Assembly: GCA_002696035.1 (NCBI GenBank)
Contig: NZQV01000018.1
Location: 62,001 to 126,000, forward strand
Direction: 5' to 3'
DNA from: Balneola sp.
Lineage (GTDB): Bacteria; Bacteroidota; Rhodothermia; Balneolales; Balneolaceae
Length of the DNA: 64,000 nt
Part shown: one piece after another, positions 18,487 through 27,642 of the stretch
Position numbering within the stretch: the first letter of the stretch is position 1
Layout: each line of letters begins with the position of its first letter
Notes under the pieces: model-generated
Seen by the model: the letters and a program-made list of their open reading frames with translations, nothing else
The model's database searches: none
Told to the model about the DNA's origin: nothing
Made by a program: the position numbers and the translations under genes

Positions 18487-19317
18487 TTAATTATCTTTAT
18501 TGAAATCGAGTGTATCAAGTTTAACCAATTTTCGGAGGTTATTAATTTCATTTTGTCGTAAAAACCTCCATCGGCCCATCGGAACATCTTTTAGCGTGAG
18601 TCCGGCATATTCCACCCGTTTCAATTTTGTAACCACTGTTCCGTGGAATTGAACCATACGCCTGATAAGGTGATTCCGGCCTTCAAAAACAGACATTTCA
18701 AAAGAATGCGGATCATCTACAAATTGGGTGATATTATAGCCTTTTGCTTCCCCATCTTCGAGTTCAATACCATCCAGAAATTGCTCAAGCTGAGATTCAT
18801 TCAGGGGCGTATCAGTTGTAACCAAATAGGTTTTGCGGACTGTATAACTTGGATGCATTAGCCTGTGAGCCAGATCTCCGTCGTTGGTCAGCAGCAACAG
18901 CCCCGTGGTATTCCGATCCAGCCGACCTATGGGATACACGCGGTATCCTGTAGCATCTTCGATCTGATCCATAACCGTAGTGCGATCTTTTTCGTCGTTC
19001 GTAGTGGTGATCACATCTTTTGATTTATGCAGCAGCAAATATACAAAGGGCTCCAGGCTTAAATTCTGCCCATCAACTACTATCGAATCTTTCCGGCGAA
19101 CTTTGGTACCAAGTTCGGTTATAACCTGTCCATTTACCTGAACTTTACCTGCTGAAATATACTCGTCTGCTTCGCGCCGGGAGCAAAATCCTGCATGGGC
19201 AATAAACTTATTAATCCGGATCTCTTCATCCTGCGAATAATTCTGATCTACTTTAGCTGCCTTTTTATTGTCAGCCTTTTTACTGTGTTTCTTATTTCCG
19301 CCTTTGGGCTTACTCAT
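18487..19317 (-). CDS. rluB: Pseudouridine synthase, RsuA/RluB family
   Basis: A Lys-rich N-terminal tail precedes an S4 RNA-binding domain (INKFIAHAGFCSRREADEYI) and the catalytic domain with PIGRLDRNTTGLLLLTNDG holding the invariant Asp. The motif RNHLIRRM follows near the end. RluB modifies 23S rRNA; RluF and RsuA are close relatives, so the symbol is the most likely but not the only option. The gene overlaps scpB by 4 bp, a gene order common in bacteria. Confidence 0.88.
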   Translation of the reverse strand: MSKPKGGNKKHSKKADNKKAAKVDQNYSQDEEIRINKFIAHAGFCSRREADEYISAGKVQVNGQVITELGTKVRRKDSIVVDGQNLSLEPFVYLLLHKSKDVITTTNDEKDRTTVMDQIEDATGYRVYPIGRLDRNTTGLLLLTNDGDLAHRLMHPSYTVRKTYLVTTDTPLNESQLEQFLDGIELEDGEAKGYNITQFVDDPHSFEMSVFEGRNHLIRRMVQFHGTVVTKLKRVEYAGLTLKDVPMGRWRFLRQNEINNLRKLVKLDTLDFNKDN

Positions 19318-20117
19318 TCTTCCTCGTTCGTTATTTCGTCGTCTTGCTGTTCTTCTTCTGTTTTGTTTGAAGGAATTTCTTCCTCCTCTTGTTCCTTAAC
19401 TTCTTCTCGCTGAGCTTTTTTTGTCTCAAACTCTTCAAAAATTTCTTCTGCCAGATCTTCTTTCGATTTCTCCTCCTCAGCATCCTCCATCTCGTCCATC
19501 ATCAACTGTCGCTCCATCAATAACTGCCGGTGCTCGGCCATGTCGTCATCTTTCAGGATCTCATCGATCTCACGTGGTTTTGGCAGTTCGTCCACAGAGT
19601 TGATCCCAAAATGGCGCAGAAAGTGTTTCGTTGTTTTATAGAGTAACGGTTTACCAGGACTATCTGCCCTGCCGCCCACTTCTATAAGGGCTTTCTCCAT
19701 AAGCTGCCGGAGGATGTAACCGGAGTCTACCCCACGAATTTGATCTACTTCCGGTTTGGTGATAGGTTGCCGGTAAGCCACAATAGCCAGCGACTCGATC
19801 GCCGATTGTGACAATTTTCGATATGCATTTTCATGCTGAAAAACACTCAACCAGTAGTGATATTTGGATTGGGTTACAAAGGTAAATCCACCGCCTAACT
19901 GCTGAATGCGGAAGCTCAGTCCATTTTCATCGTAACGCTGATTCAGCTTATCCACAAAATCCTGTACGGTTTCTTCTGTGATCTCGATCTGTTCTTCATT
20001 CTCAACTATGATCTCGCGGACTTTGGATGCGGGAATCGGTTCATCACTTGCAAAAATAAGGGCTTCTATCACCGAAGAAAGCCTCGTTCCATCAATAAAT
20101 TCGTAATCGTTCTTCAT
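19314..20117 (-). CDS. scpB: Segregation and condensation protein B
   Basis: This is the kleisin-associated subunit of the Smc-ScpAB condensin. Two winged helices are visible: LSSVIEALIFASDEPIPASKVREI at the start and SQSAIESLAIVAYRQPITKPEVDQIRGVDS near residue 100, the second being the ScpB signature. It carries an unusually long acidic tail (~75 residues, Glu-rich) beyond the conserved domain. No scpA lies in the window. It starts the scpB-rluB-hydrolase operon. Confidence 0.93.
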   Translation of the reverse strand: MKNDYEFIDGTRLSSVIEALIFASDEPIPASKVREIIVENEEQIEITEETVQDFVDKLNQRYDENGLSFRIQQLGGGFTFVTQSKYHYWLSVFQHENAYRKLSQSAIESLAIVAYRQPITKPEVDQIRGVDSGYILRQLMEKALIEVGGRADSPGKPLLYKTTKHFLRHFGINSVDELPKPREIDEILKDDDMAEHRQLLMERQLMMDEMEDAEEEKSKEDLAEEIFEEFETKKAQREEVKEQEEEEIPSNKTEEEQQDDEITNEEE

Positions 20118-20209
20118 GCTCTACAATAAATTATGCTTACAGCTTACAAACTTACGCAAACCCTCATTCAACCAACAACCTATTTGTTAAAACCACAGAG
20201 GGTACTATG

Positions 20210-20314
20210 TTAATTTACAACTCTTTTGATTCCCCTTTTAAGTAGCAACTCATTAAAGTTTATCAAGAAGCCGAACTGCAAGGTATCGATTTTTAGAGAT
20301 CTGTAAATTTGAGC
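20210..20314 (-). pseudogene. GxxExxY protein remnant (C-terminal end only)
   Basis: In a gap without an intact gene, the minus strand reads AQIYRSLKIDTLQFGFLINF, then NELLLKRGIKRVVN and stop. This is the characteristic C-terminus of GxxExxY proteins (PDDEXK-nuclease-like, common in Bacteroidota). Upstream the frame hits a stop and no N-terminal part can be reconstructed, so it is a decayed fragment. Confidence 0.7.
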
Positions 20315-20364
20315 TCAATGGATTCTATAATTTTACCGCCATTCTGTTAGTATGCTCCGTGGCT

Positions 20365-21324
20365 TTAATCTGTTTCTTCTACAATAAAGAAACCATCATC
20401 ACCCTGATCTTGATAGAGAGGCATTAACACAAATCCATCCCGCTGAGCTAAGATCTTTCCATGTCTGTCTGTAGCCAGCCACTGTCCTTTTTTAATCTTG
20501 TCAAAGTTCTTGAAACCGGGTCGCATCTCAAATTCATCATCCGGTTCAATGATATGTTTATACAGAAATTCTACTTTGTGAGGAAGGTCTTCGGTTTGGG
20601 AGTTCAGGTAATCGTAATAACGCGCAAAATCTTCAATTTTAGTTGCCGATATAGTTCCTGATGCGGCAAGTAAGCACATTAATCCGGCCGTCGCGTTTTT
20701 ACTTGCTGCATCAGTGAAATGTTGTCCCGTCTCGAAGGCAAAGCCGATATTTCCGGTATTCTGAAAATATTTTAGGGCTGTTCCGTGCAGCGCTTTCTCG
20801 ATCCCAAAAATAAGTGGAACCCGCAATTGTGCAAGCAGCTCAATATTCCGTTCATCGCGTGTACTAATCACAAACAATCCATCCTCAGCCGAAAAGGTGT
20901 GCATATCCACAAAAATAACGGGTTGATGCTCATCCGAGTTCTCTAAAATAGGATCGATGATCTCCAATACTTTCTTAGTTTCACGACGCTCAGCAGTCAG
21001 AATTTCGTTGATAGGCGTTCTTCGAATTTTATCCAGAATGGAGGTAAACCAGATCCTGTTCATGTCCTCATCTATAAACCGTTGGCCTTCCCTCATAGCC
21101 TGTATATTGCCAATAATACCCAAAAAACGTCCGTGAAGATGTCCTTTCTTCTTCTGTAGCTTTTCAAAGATATGTTGAATTGCTTCAATACCCGAAGGCT
21201 CATTCCCGTGGATACCCGCCAGGGCAATTACGGTAGGTCCGGGATGCTCTCCCCTCAAATCTCCAATAATTCGATCTTCATATTCAATTCGTTTCGTCTT
21301 TTTCTTAAGCTCTTCCAAAATCAA
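20365..21324 (-). CDS. Succinylglutamate desuccinylase/aspartoacylase-like M14 hydrolase
   Basis: The 319-aa protein has zinc ligands in GIHGNEPSG (His, Glu) and VDMHTFSAEDG (His). FAFETGQH near residue 205 probably supplies the general base Glu. It begins with a TTG, and no ATG is close. Family members remove acyl groups from amino acids or trim peptide conjugates. It is next to a GCS2-type ligase; in other genomes such pairs often sit with a RimK-like ATP-grasp ligase, which is not in this window. That suggests a peptide or amino-acid amide pathway (inference). Confidence 0.85.
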   Translation of the reverse strand: MILEELKKKTKRIEYEDRIIGDLRGEHPGPTVIALAGIHGNEPSGIEAIQHIFEKLQKKKGHLHGRFLGIIGNIQAMREGQRFIDEDMNRIWFTSILDKIRRTPINEILTAERRETKKVLEIIDPILENSDEHQPVIFVDMHTFSAEDGLFVISTRDERNIELLAQLRVPLIFGIEKALHGTALKYFQNTGNIGFAFETGQHFTDAASKNATAGLMCLLAASGTISATKIEDFARYYDYLNSQTEDLPHKVEFLYKHIIEPDDEFEMRPGFKNFDKIKKGQWLATDRHGKILAQRDGFVLMPLYQDQGDDGFFIVEETD

Positions 21325-21404
21325 TATTTCTTTTTTTGATTAGTGATATGATGATTTGGTGAAATCTCTAAGTTCATTCCACGGCATAAAACTATATCAC
21401 TTAA

Positions 21405-23333
21405 TCATTCCTCATTTTCATCCGACAACACTTGTAGCAAACGGCGGGTGATATTCATGAAATTATCTTCGGTGATCACTCCAACCAAACGACTATTTTT
21501 CACCACCGGAAGGCAACCGATCTTCTGCTGTTGCATAATTTCCATAGCCTCCATGATGGAAGCCTCGGGATGAATGGTTACCGGGTTTTGCTCCATAATG
21601 TCATCCACCAACTGTGAGACTGAAGCCTCTTCATCATCATTCACCACTTTGGTATATTCGCGCAGCACTTTCCGCATAGTGATCAAACCCACCAAATGTT
21701 TTTGATCATCTTCTACCGGAACATATCGGATGTTGCGCCAGTCCAGCAGGTTGGCTACAAATTCCAGGATATCATCTTTTCGAACGGTGAACAGATCTGT
21801 GGTCATGAACTCTTCCACCATCAGCTTAGAGGGCTTCCAGTGTTCCATATCATGGATCTTTGCCAGCCCCCACTTGTGTGCAGGTTCACCTTTATTCTGA
21901 TTTTTTATCATTGCATTAGTAATGGCAGAAAGCGCCTGCTCCCGGTTCCCTTCTTTGATCAAATTTCCGTACGACTTTACCATCCAGTACGCACCGGTTT
22001 GAGCCGAATCCACACGATCTTCGATCACTCCCAAATAGGTGTCAATATCTGAACTGTTGATATCCGCTTTTTGAAGGCCATTTTTGGCAATAGGAAGCAA
22101 TTCATCTTTGATCAATTCCACGGCACTTACTTTCCGGTCGCCTGCCCAGTTGAATTTGGTATCCAATCCTAATTTTGAAGCCGCAAAAAAGTTCATTCGT
22201 GCATTGTCAAATTCCATCTCCTGAGTAATGTCGGCATATTCATCTTCAAAGCCATTTAATAAACCAAGCCAGAATGCGGCATTGGCTACTTCATCAACCA
22301 CGGTAGGTCCGGATGGAAACACCCGGTTCTCAATACGTAGATGTGGCTTCCCGTTTGAGACACCATAACAAGGCCGGTTCCAGCGATAAACTGAAGAATT
22401 GTGGACATTCAGTGCCATCAATTGAGGAGCTTTTCCTTCTTTCATAAGCTGCTCCACCTCTTCCTCGATCTCAGCACTCAGCATCACCCTATAGCGTGAA
22501 ATATCTTCTTTGTAGATATCAAGGATGCTGTTTTCCAGCCATTGATTTCCGAATGTTACACGCGGACTTGAATCCCGCAGGTGCTCACCCACTTGTCGCG
22601 TATCAACTGATTGATGAAACAAGGCCACACGGGTTTCAGCCCAAAGGCGTTTACCGAATAGAATAGGAGAATTTACAGCACAGGCCAACACAGGAGCAGT
22701 AACTGCCTGCGCAACGTTATACCGGTTCACAAATTCTGACGGTTTCACCTGCAGATGCACCTGAAAGCCGGTATTACAAGCCTCCAGCAACGGGGAATCA
22801 AATTTCATCAGTAACTCATCCATCCCCTGAATGCGTAGCTCAAATTCTTTGCCCCGCAGTTTATTAATGGCTTTGCAAAGTGCTTCATAACGCTGCAAAG
22901 GCGTAAGATTTTTGATATCCAGGTCCATCTTCCGGATAGTTGGTAAAATACCTGTTAATAAAATATCTCCGCCCAGATCCCGAACTGTATTACGCACATG
23001 CTGCATTTCGCTGTGCAAGTTGTGCTCCAGGTGCGAGAGCGCATCTCCGGAGAATTCCAGCGGATCCATATTGATTTCCAGGTTGAACCGGGCAAATTCC
23101 GTAGTGTAATTTCCATCCCCTAGTTTCTCCAGTACTTCCATGGATCGGGGAAACGCCTTCCCGTGTGGATCAACCATACACAGTTCCTGCTCGGCCCCGA
23201 TACGCATGATATCTGTTTCGAACCAATCGTCTTCCAGCATGGTTTTAAGTGCCCGCATATCGCGGAACACTTGTTTCATAAATCTTTGAACCTGCTCGTT
23301 GTCGTCTGCAAGCTTAACTCGCTCTTCTCCCAT
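21405..23333 (-). CDS. GCS2-type glutamate-cysteine ligase-like enzyme fused to a CBS pair
   Basis: Residues ~1-490 match the GCS2 carboxylate-amine ligase fold: RIGAEQELCMVD near residue 47, LEINMDPLEFSG, GFQVHLQVKP, and RIENRVFPSGPT. Residues ~505-640 form two CBS motifs (VEEFMTTDLFTVRKDD and VDDIMEQNPVTIHPEA), which commonly bind adenine nucleotides. So the fusion may be an energy-regulated gamma-glutamyl or similar ligase. At 642 aa it is much longer than the plain enzyme (~370-450). Its product cannot be assumed to be gamma-glutamylcysteine. Confidence 0.88.
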   Translation of the reverse strand: MGEERVKLADDNEQVQRFMKQVFRDMRALKTMLEDDWFETDIMRIGAEQELCMVDPHGKAFPRSMEVLEKLGDGNYTTEFARFNLEINMDPLEFSGDALSHLEHNLHSEMQHVRNTVRDLGGDILLTGILPTIRKMDLDIKNLTPLQRYEALCKAINKLRGKEFELRIQGMDELLMKFDSPLLEACNTGFQVHLQVKPSEFVNRYNVAQAVTAPVLACAVNSPILFGKRLWAETRVALFHQSVDTRQVGEHLRDSSPRVTFGNQWLENSILDIYKEDISRYRVMLSAEIEEEVEQLMKEGKAPQLMALNVHNSSVYRWNRPCYGVSNGKPHLRIENRVFPSGPTVVDEVANAAFWLGLLNGFEDEYADITQEMEFDNARMNFFAASKLGLDTKFNWAGDRKVSAVELIKDELLPIAKNGLQKADINSSDIDTYLGVIEDRVDSAQTGAYWMVKSYGNLIKEGNREQALSAITNAMIKNQNKGEPAHKWGLAKIHDMEHWKPSKLMVEEFMTTDLFTVRKDDILEFVANLLDWRNIRYVPVEDDQKHLVGLITMRKVLREYTKVVNDDEEASVSQLVDDIMEQNPVTIHPEASIMEAMEIMQQQKIGCLPVVKNSRLVGVITEDNFMNITRRLLQVLSDENEE

Positions 23334-23426
23334 AATGTATCAATTTAAGTATGGAGTGAAACCGTCCCTAAATACTTACTTTGAAAGGGTATTTGCAAAT
23401 TTTTTAGTTCCCTGATACCGTAAGTT

Positions 23427-23954
23427 TTAAACAGATAAGCTATTTGTGACTTTTTTTTGCTCTTCCCTTTTAAGTTCGATGTCCTGAGATAAGATGAATT
23501 CTTCCTTTTTCTTGATAAGTTGCCACCAATCATGAACGGAAATTAATTCGCCTGAGTGCTTTTCAAGGCGGTAGCAAAGTTCAATACTTGGCTCTTCCCG
23601 GTCATTAATTATGCGGCTTAACTTGGTGTAGTGAATCGCAAGTTCTTTCGAAATCTGCTTTCTTGGTCTCTCAACAACCGAAATATACTCTTCTAAAAAA
23701 GTGCCAAATGTTTTATGAAAAGAGAATGACTCGTTCTTCACATATTCTTCCATCAAAAATTTCAGCTCAATCAGCTTGGACATCATTTTTTCCTTTTTAG
23801 ACATCTCATCCAAACGCTGTTCTCTATATTTTTTTATTTCGTACTGCATTTCCTCTTCCTGAATCGAATCAGTTTCTGGAATCATATACGACTCAGCTAT
23901 TTCTTCGTCTGATAGCTCTTCCTTTAACTTGTTATAGACTTTATCAATTCTCAT
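23427..23954 (-). CDS. Helix-turn-helix (HigA/Xre-like) protein, putative antitoxin
   Basis: The N-terminal ~90 residues of this 175-aa protein are charged and helical. Residues ~95-150 form an HTH (VVERPRKQISKELAIHYTKL, then SRIINDREEPSIELCYRLEK) like HigA-type DNA-binding domains. Its ATG overlaps the stop of the acetyltransferase gene (ATGA), indicating tight coupling. This fits a toxin-antitoxin pair with the regulator second, but no toxicity evidence exists. The pair is AT-richer than its neighbours. Confidence 0.65.
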   Translation of the reverse strand: MRIDKVYNKLKEELSDEEIAESYMIPETDSIQEEEMQYEIKKYREQRLDEMSKKEKMMSKLIELKFLMEEYVKNESFSFHKTFGTFLEEYISVVERPRKQISKELAIHYTKLSRIINDREEPSIELCYRLEKHSGELISVHDWWQLIKKKEEFILSQDIELKREEQKKVTNSLSV

Positions 23955-24418
23955 TGTTTATCAAATTTTCTGATTAACTGTAAAGCATCTATTCCATCAA
24001 TAACCATTACTTTTCCAAGCTCTTTGAACCCATATTTGGTTTTATAGTGTTTTACCAAAGCAGTTTTGGGCCTCAAAGACACAAATCCATTGTAGCCTTT
24101 CTTAAATGACTCCTTTACTACAAATGAGATTAACCTTCCTGCAATCCCTTCAATTCTTTTATTACGTCCGGTATTGGGCTTCGAAACTTCTAATAAGTTT
24201 ATGTGAATCCTCAATTCTTTTGCGAAATCAGTCACTGAAATCAAACCAAGTATATTACCTGAAGACCGTTCCAATATTTTAAAAACACTGTTACTTTTTT
24301 CTTGTGACCAATCGAATAAAAATTCCTTCGAAAATTTTATCTGGTCAATATCTTTATTCGAAGCCAAACTAATTTCGGCCTCTATCCAATCACCCGTTTT
24401 CAGATCGAATAGCTTCAT
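23951..24418 (-). CDS. GNAT-fold acetyltransferase-like protein, putative toxin partner
   Basis: The 155-aa protein carries GNAT features: a central strand-loop ILGLISVTDFAKELRIHINLLEVS, a possible acetyl-CoA loop near GRNKRIEGIAGRLISF, and C-terminal VKHYKTKYGFKELGKVM, the typical 'Y-x-k-x-GF' end of GNATs. GNAT toxins such as TacT/AtaT acetylate aminoacyl-tRNA; here only the pairing with an HTH protein suggests that. It could instead be a metabolic acetyltransferase with its own regulator. Confidence 0.65.
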   Translation of the reverse strand: MKLFDLKTGDWIEAEISLASNKDIDQIKFSKEFLFDWSQEKSNSVFKILERSSGNILGLISVTDFAKELRIHINLLEVSKPNTGRNKRIEGIAGRLISFVVKESFKKGYNGFVSLRPKTALVKHYKTKYGFKELGKVMVIDGIDALQLIRKFDKQ

Positions 24419-24470
24419 TACCCCAATATAAGTTTATGATTTTCGTAAAACAATAAATTTGTAATGCGAG

Positions 24471-26909
24471 TTAATTTATCGCATCCACATTCACATTCAC
24501 CCGAACACCCGAGAATTTCCCTTTAATATCCGCCTCGTACACTTCCAGTATTTTATCAAGAAGGGCTTCGATGTAGCTACCTCCCTTTTGTGTGTCGATC
24601 TTCATGGTGACCTCCCAAATGTATTTCTTGTTCATCCAGGGAATGGCTGCGGGAGATGGCCCTAAAACTGGAACATCAGGAACTACACGCTCGGCAGATT
24701 CTTTGAGCACATGGGCGGCCATATTCACTTCGTGTCCTTTTGCCGACTTCAATTCAAACCGGATCAATCTTGAATATGGTGGATAGTACAATGGCTTCCG
24801 AAATTCCATTTCCTGCCGGGCAAACCCCCGGTGGTCATGATTCTTAGCAAAAATAAGGGCAGGATTATCAGGCTGACGTGTTTGCAAAAATACCGTTCCC
24901 GGTTTCTCTCCCCGGCCTGATCTCCCTGAAACCTGACTCAACAATTGATACATGCGCTCTGTGGCTTGAAAAGAGGGAAAGGCCAGTTCCGTATCGGCAT
25001 TCACCACGCCAACCACAGTTACATTCGGGAAGTCAAGTCCTTTGGCTACCAGCTGTGTTCCGATGAGAATGTCGGCGTTTCCTTCTCCAAACTCTTTCAA
25101 GATTCGTTCATGTGATCCTTTCCGAGATGTTGAATCGCGGTCAAACCGAATTACTTTTGTTTCCGGAAACAGATCTTCCAGCTGCTCCTCTATATTTTGT
25201 GTTCCAGAGCCTTGTACTTTCAAATGGGGTGAACCGCAATTTTCACACTGTGTATCTTTGCGACGGGAGTAGCCAGTGTAATGATCCATCAGCAGGTTTT
25301 TGCGCTTGTGAAAAGTAAGGCTGACCGAGCTCTCCGGACTTTCAGGAATGTGCCCACAATCTTCGCACTGCAAATAACTGGCATATCCGCGCCGGTTGTA
25401 CAACAGGATTACCTGTTCATCATTCTCCAATGCTTTTTCCATGGCCTGAAATAACGGGACCGCAAATTCGCCGCGCATGGGTTTCCCCTTGTATTGCTTC
25501 AGGTCCACGATCTTCACTTCCGGTAGCACGGCATTGGCATGACGTTCTTTCAATTCAAGCAGCTCACACTTTTCCTTTGCAGCCATGTTCAAAGCCTGCA
25601 TACTGGGCGTGGCCGAACCCATGATCACCACCGCATCATTCATCTTTGCCCGAACAAGCGCTGTTTCGCGAGCATGATATCTCGGTGCCGGGTCCATTTG
25701 TTTGTAGGAGCTGTCGTGTTCTTCATCCAGAATGATGATGCCCAGGTTTTGCACCGGGGCAAAAATAGCCGAGCGCGGACCAATGGCAATTTTCTTTTTC
25801 CCGGAATTCAGTTCTCGCCACGCCTGAAGTCGCTCACTGTTGGTCATACGACTGTGCAGCATGGCAATATCATTTCCAAAGATCCTGTAAAACCGGGATA
25901 CCGTTTGCGGTGTAAGTGCAATTTCAGGAACCAGCACAATACCGCCCTTTCCCTGATCAATAACTTGTTTTAAAGCATGAATATAAACTTCCGTCTTTCC
26001 ACTTCCCGTGATCCCAAACAACAAATAATTGGCAAATTCTTTTTTTGAAAGAGACTGTTGAATCTCCTCAAACGCAGCCTGCTGATCCTCATTTAATGTC
26101 TTTATAGAGCTTGGATCGAATTCCAGATGCTCGATCTCGTTTTTCTTCTCCACCTCCCGGTAGGTGATCCAGCCTTCCTCCTGTAGTTTTTTGAGCGTGT
26201 AGGACGTAAAAACGGGATCATCCGAAATCTCAGATTGTCGGATAGGTAATTCTTCGGCAATTTCTGCTAATGCTGAGGTCCATTTCAGTTCTTCATTTAC
26301 ATCCTCACTTTCCAGGAACTCAGTAACTTTTTGCCCATTCTTTCCCTCTGCCCATATCCATTCACGCTCGGTAGAAACGGAAACTTTCATATCGGGTTCT
26401 TCCCATATCTCGATCTTCTTATCCTTGAGCAGTTTGGAAAAAACTTTGTTGAGCCCTGTTCCTTTATAGCGTTTCTTAGCTTCTTTCAGCGTGGTCTTTT
26501 GCTCCCGAAGATCTGCTATGATCTCTTTTTCTTCTCTACTTAGCCCTTCTTCTTTTAGGTTTTCTGTGATATTCAGATTCTTTCGTGAGACAAAATTCAA
26601 TCCTGCCGGAAGCGCCGCCTGAATCGTTTCTCCCCAACTCGCATAATAAAATTTTGAGATCCACTGGGACAGATCCAGCAGTTCTTTGGAAAGCAATGGC
26701 TCTGTATCTAAAACTTTACGGACAGGCTTGGTCTTGAAGGAAGGAGTTTTTTGATGTACCGAGACGATCACCCCTATCGCATAATAATTCCGGAATGGGA
26801 TCCACACGCGCTGACCAGCTTGTACGCTCGTTTCAAGTGCATCAGGAACGTGATAGGTAAACTGTCTGCGAACAGCGGCAGGCAATGCTACATCTACAAA
26901 AGTGGGCAA
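24471..26909 (-). CDS. priA: Primosomal helicase PriA with only one zinc site
   Basis: PriA restarts stalled replication forks by unwinding the lagging arm and loading the replicative helicase. The 812-aa protein has the 3'-BD (FVDVALPAAVRRQFTYHVP), Walker A FGITGSGKTEVY, DEEH box, and motifs IGTQLVAKGLDFPNVT and QVSGRSGRGEKPG. Of the eight zinc-binding Cys, only the first and last pairs remain (CEDC and CENC). The inner two pairs are replaced (ESPESS and MDHYTGY). The start is a TTG. Confidence 0.95.
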   Translation of the reverse strand: MPTFVDVALPAAVRRQFTYHVPDALETSVQAGQRVWIPFRNYYAIGVIVSVHQKTPSFKTKPVRKVLDTEPLLSKELLDLSQWISKFYYASWGETIQAALPAGLNFVSRKNLNITENLKEEGLSREEKEIIADLREQKTTLKEAKKRYKGTGLNKVFSKLLKDKKIEIWEEPDMKVSVSTEREWIWAEGKNGQKVTEFLESEDVNEELKWTSALAEIAEELPIRQSEISDDPVFTSYTLKKLQEEGWITYREVEKKNEIEHLEFDPSSIKTLNEDQQAAFEEIQQSLSKKEFANYLLFGITGSGKTEVYIHALKQVIDQGKGGIVLVPEIALTPQTVSRFYRIFGNDIAMLHSRMTNSERLQAWRELNSGKKKIAIGPRSAIFAPVQNLGIIILDEEHDSSYKQMDPAPRYHARETALVRAKMNDAVVIMGSATPSMQALNMAAKEKCELLELKERHANAVLPEVKIVDLKQYKGKPMRGEFAVPLFQAMEKALENDEQVILLYNRRGYASYLQCEDCGHIPESPESSVSLTFHKRKNLLMDHYTGYSRRKDTQCENCGSPHLKVQGSGTQNIEEQLEDLFPETKVIRFDRDSTSRKGSHERILKEFGEGNADILIGTQLVAKGLDFPNVTVVGVVNADTELAFPSFQATERMYQLLSQVSGRSGRGEKPGTVFLQTRQPDNPALIFAKNHDHRGFARQEMEFRKPLYYPPYSRLIRFELKSAKGHEVNMAAHVLKESAERVVPDVPVLGPSPAAIPWMNKKYIWEVTMKIDTQKGGSYIEALLDKILEVYEADIKGKFSGVRVNVNVDAIN

Positions 26910-26980
26910 AATATGCGGGTGATATTGGATTTATTTTGAAGGGAAAGCTTATCCAATTTCAAAGCTTGAGTCAACCCGTT

Positions 26981-27070
26981 TTATAACACGATCAATAAAT
27001 AGAGCAGGATAATTAGAACCGGCAGGCTAAAAACCAAACCACCTCTCCAATGTGCTTCTCGCTTTTTCAT
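26981..27070 (-). CDS. 29-aa membrane peptide with perfect Shine-Dalgarno
   Basis: GGAGGT lies 4 nt before an ATG on the minus strand (27070). The peptide starts MKKREAHWRGG and then has one hydrophobic helix (LVFSLPVLIILLYLLIVL) to the stop. The Arg/Lys-rich N-terminus predicts N-in topology. The strong ribosome site is unusual in this window and supports real translation. No function is recognised; it lies just upstream (in its own direction) of priA. Confidence 0.6.
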   Translation of the reverse strand: MKKREAHWRGGLVFSLPVLIILLYLLIVL

Positions 27071-27194
27071 AACTACCTCCTATCTTTCCGTTTAGGAATG
27101 TTTAACAACTAAAATTTTACAAATAAAATTCTCCAAAAACACCGCATGTTCATGTCAAATGAACAGCCAACATTCAACCCTGAACACTGAATTT

Positions 27195-27626
27195 TTATTT
27201 GATCATATTCTTACTGAAATTTAGTTCTTTCAGCTCTTCTTTCAGCGTTTTCTTCGTATGATGGTCTTCCTGAGTATAAATGTATTTTCTGATACCACTT
27301 ATTTGATTTGGCGATACTGAAATCACACCGTACCCAGCTTGCCAACCAAAATGCTCGTCAAGAATTGCGTTCCTATTGAGCCAAAAAGAAGCTTCCCCTT
27401 TCAAAACACCAACCACATCTGCTACGCTCTGCGTAGTTTTGAGTCTAATCAAACAATGTACATGATCCTCAACACCATTAATTATATCAAGATATATGTC
27501 ATTTCGCTGAGCATAATTTTTCATATGCTTAAAGAGCCTGTACCTAAAAGATTTCAATAAAATCCTTCGACTGTTTTTAGTTCTCCAAATACAATGGACC
27601 CAATTATTTGAAAATGATTGTGGCAT
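27195..27626 (-). CDS. REP-associated tyrosine transposase (IS200/Y1 family)
   Basis: The 143-aa Y1 transposase domain has a HUH motif in GVEDHVHCLIRL and a candidate catalytic Tyr in IRKYIYTQEDHH, together with the family block GWQAGYGVISVSPNQI. No accessory tnpB is present. Single-copy, domesticated members of this family (RAYTs) are linked to REP hairpins, and a covarying hairpin pair lies directly upstream (27643-27773). Ends of an IS200 element were not identified. Confidence 0.88.
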   Translation of the reverse strand: MPQSFSNNWVHCIWRTKNSRRILLKSFRYRLFKHMKNYAQRNDIYLDIINGVEDHVHCLIRLKTTQSVADVVGVLKGEASFWLNRNAILDEHFGWQAGYGVISVSPNQISGIRKYIYTQEDHHTKKTLKEELKELNFSKNMIK

Positions 27627-27642
27627 TCTTTTCCGAATTTTT

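Noticed and set aside
25539-25973. 144-aa antisense frame in priA
   Set aside because: Antisense to the conserved helicase domain; composition is that of a shadow.
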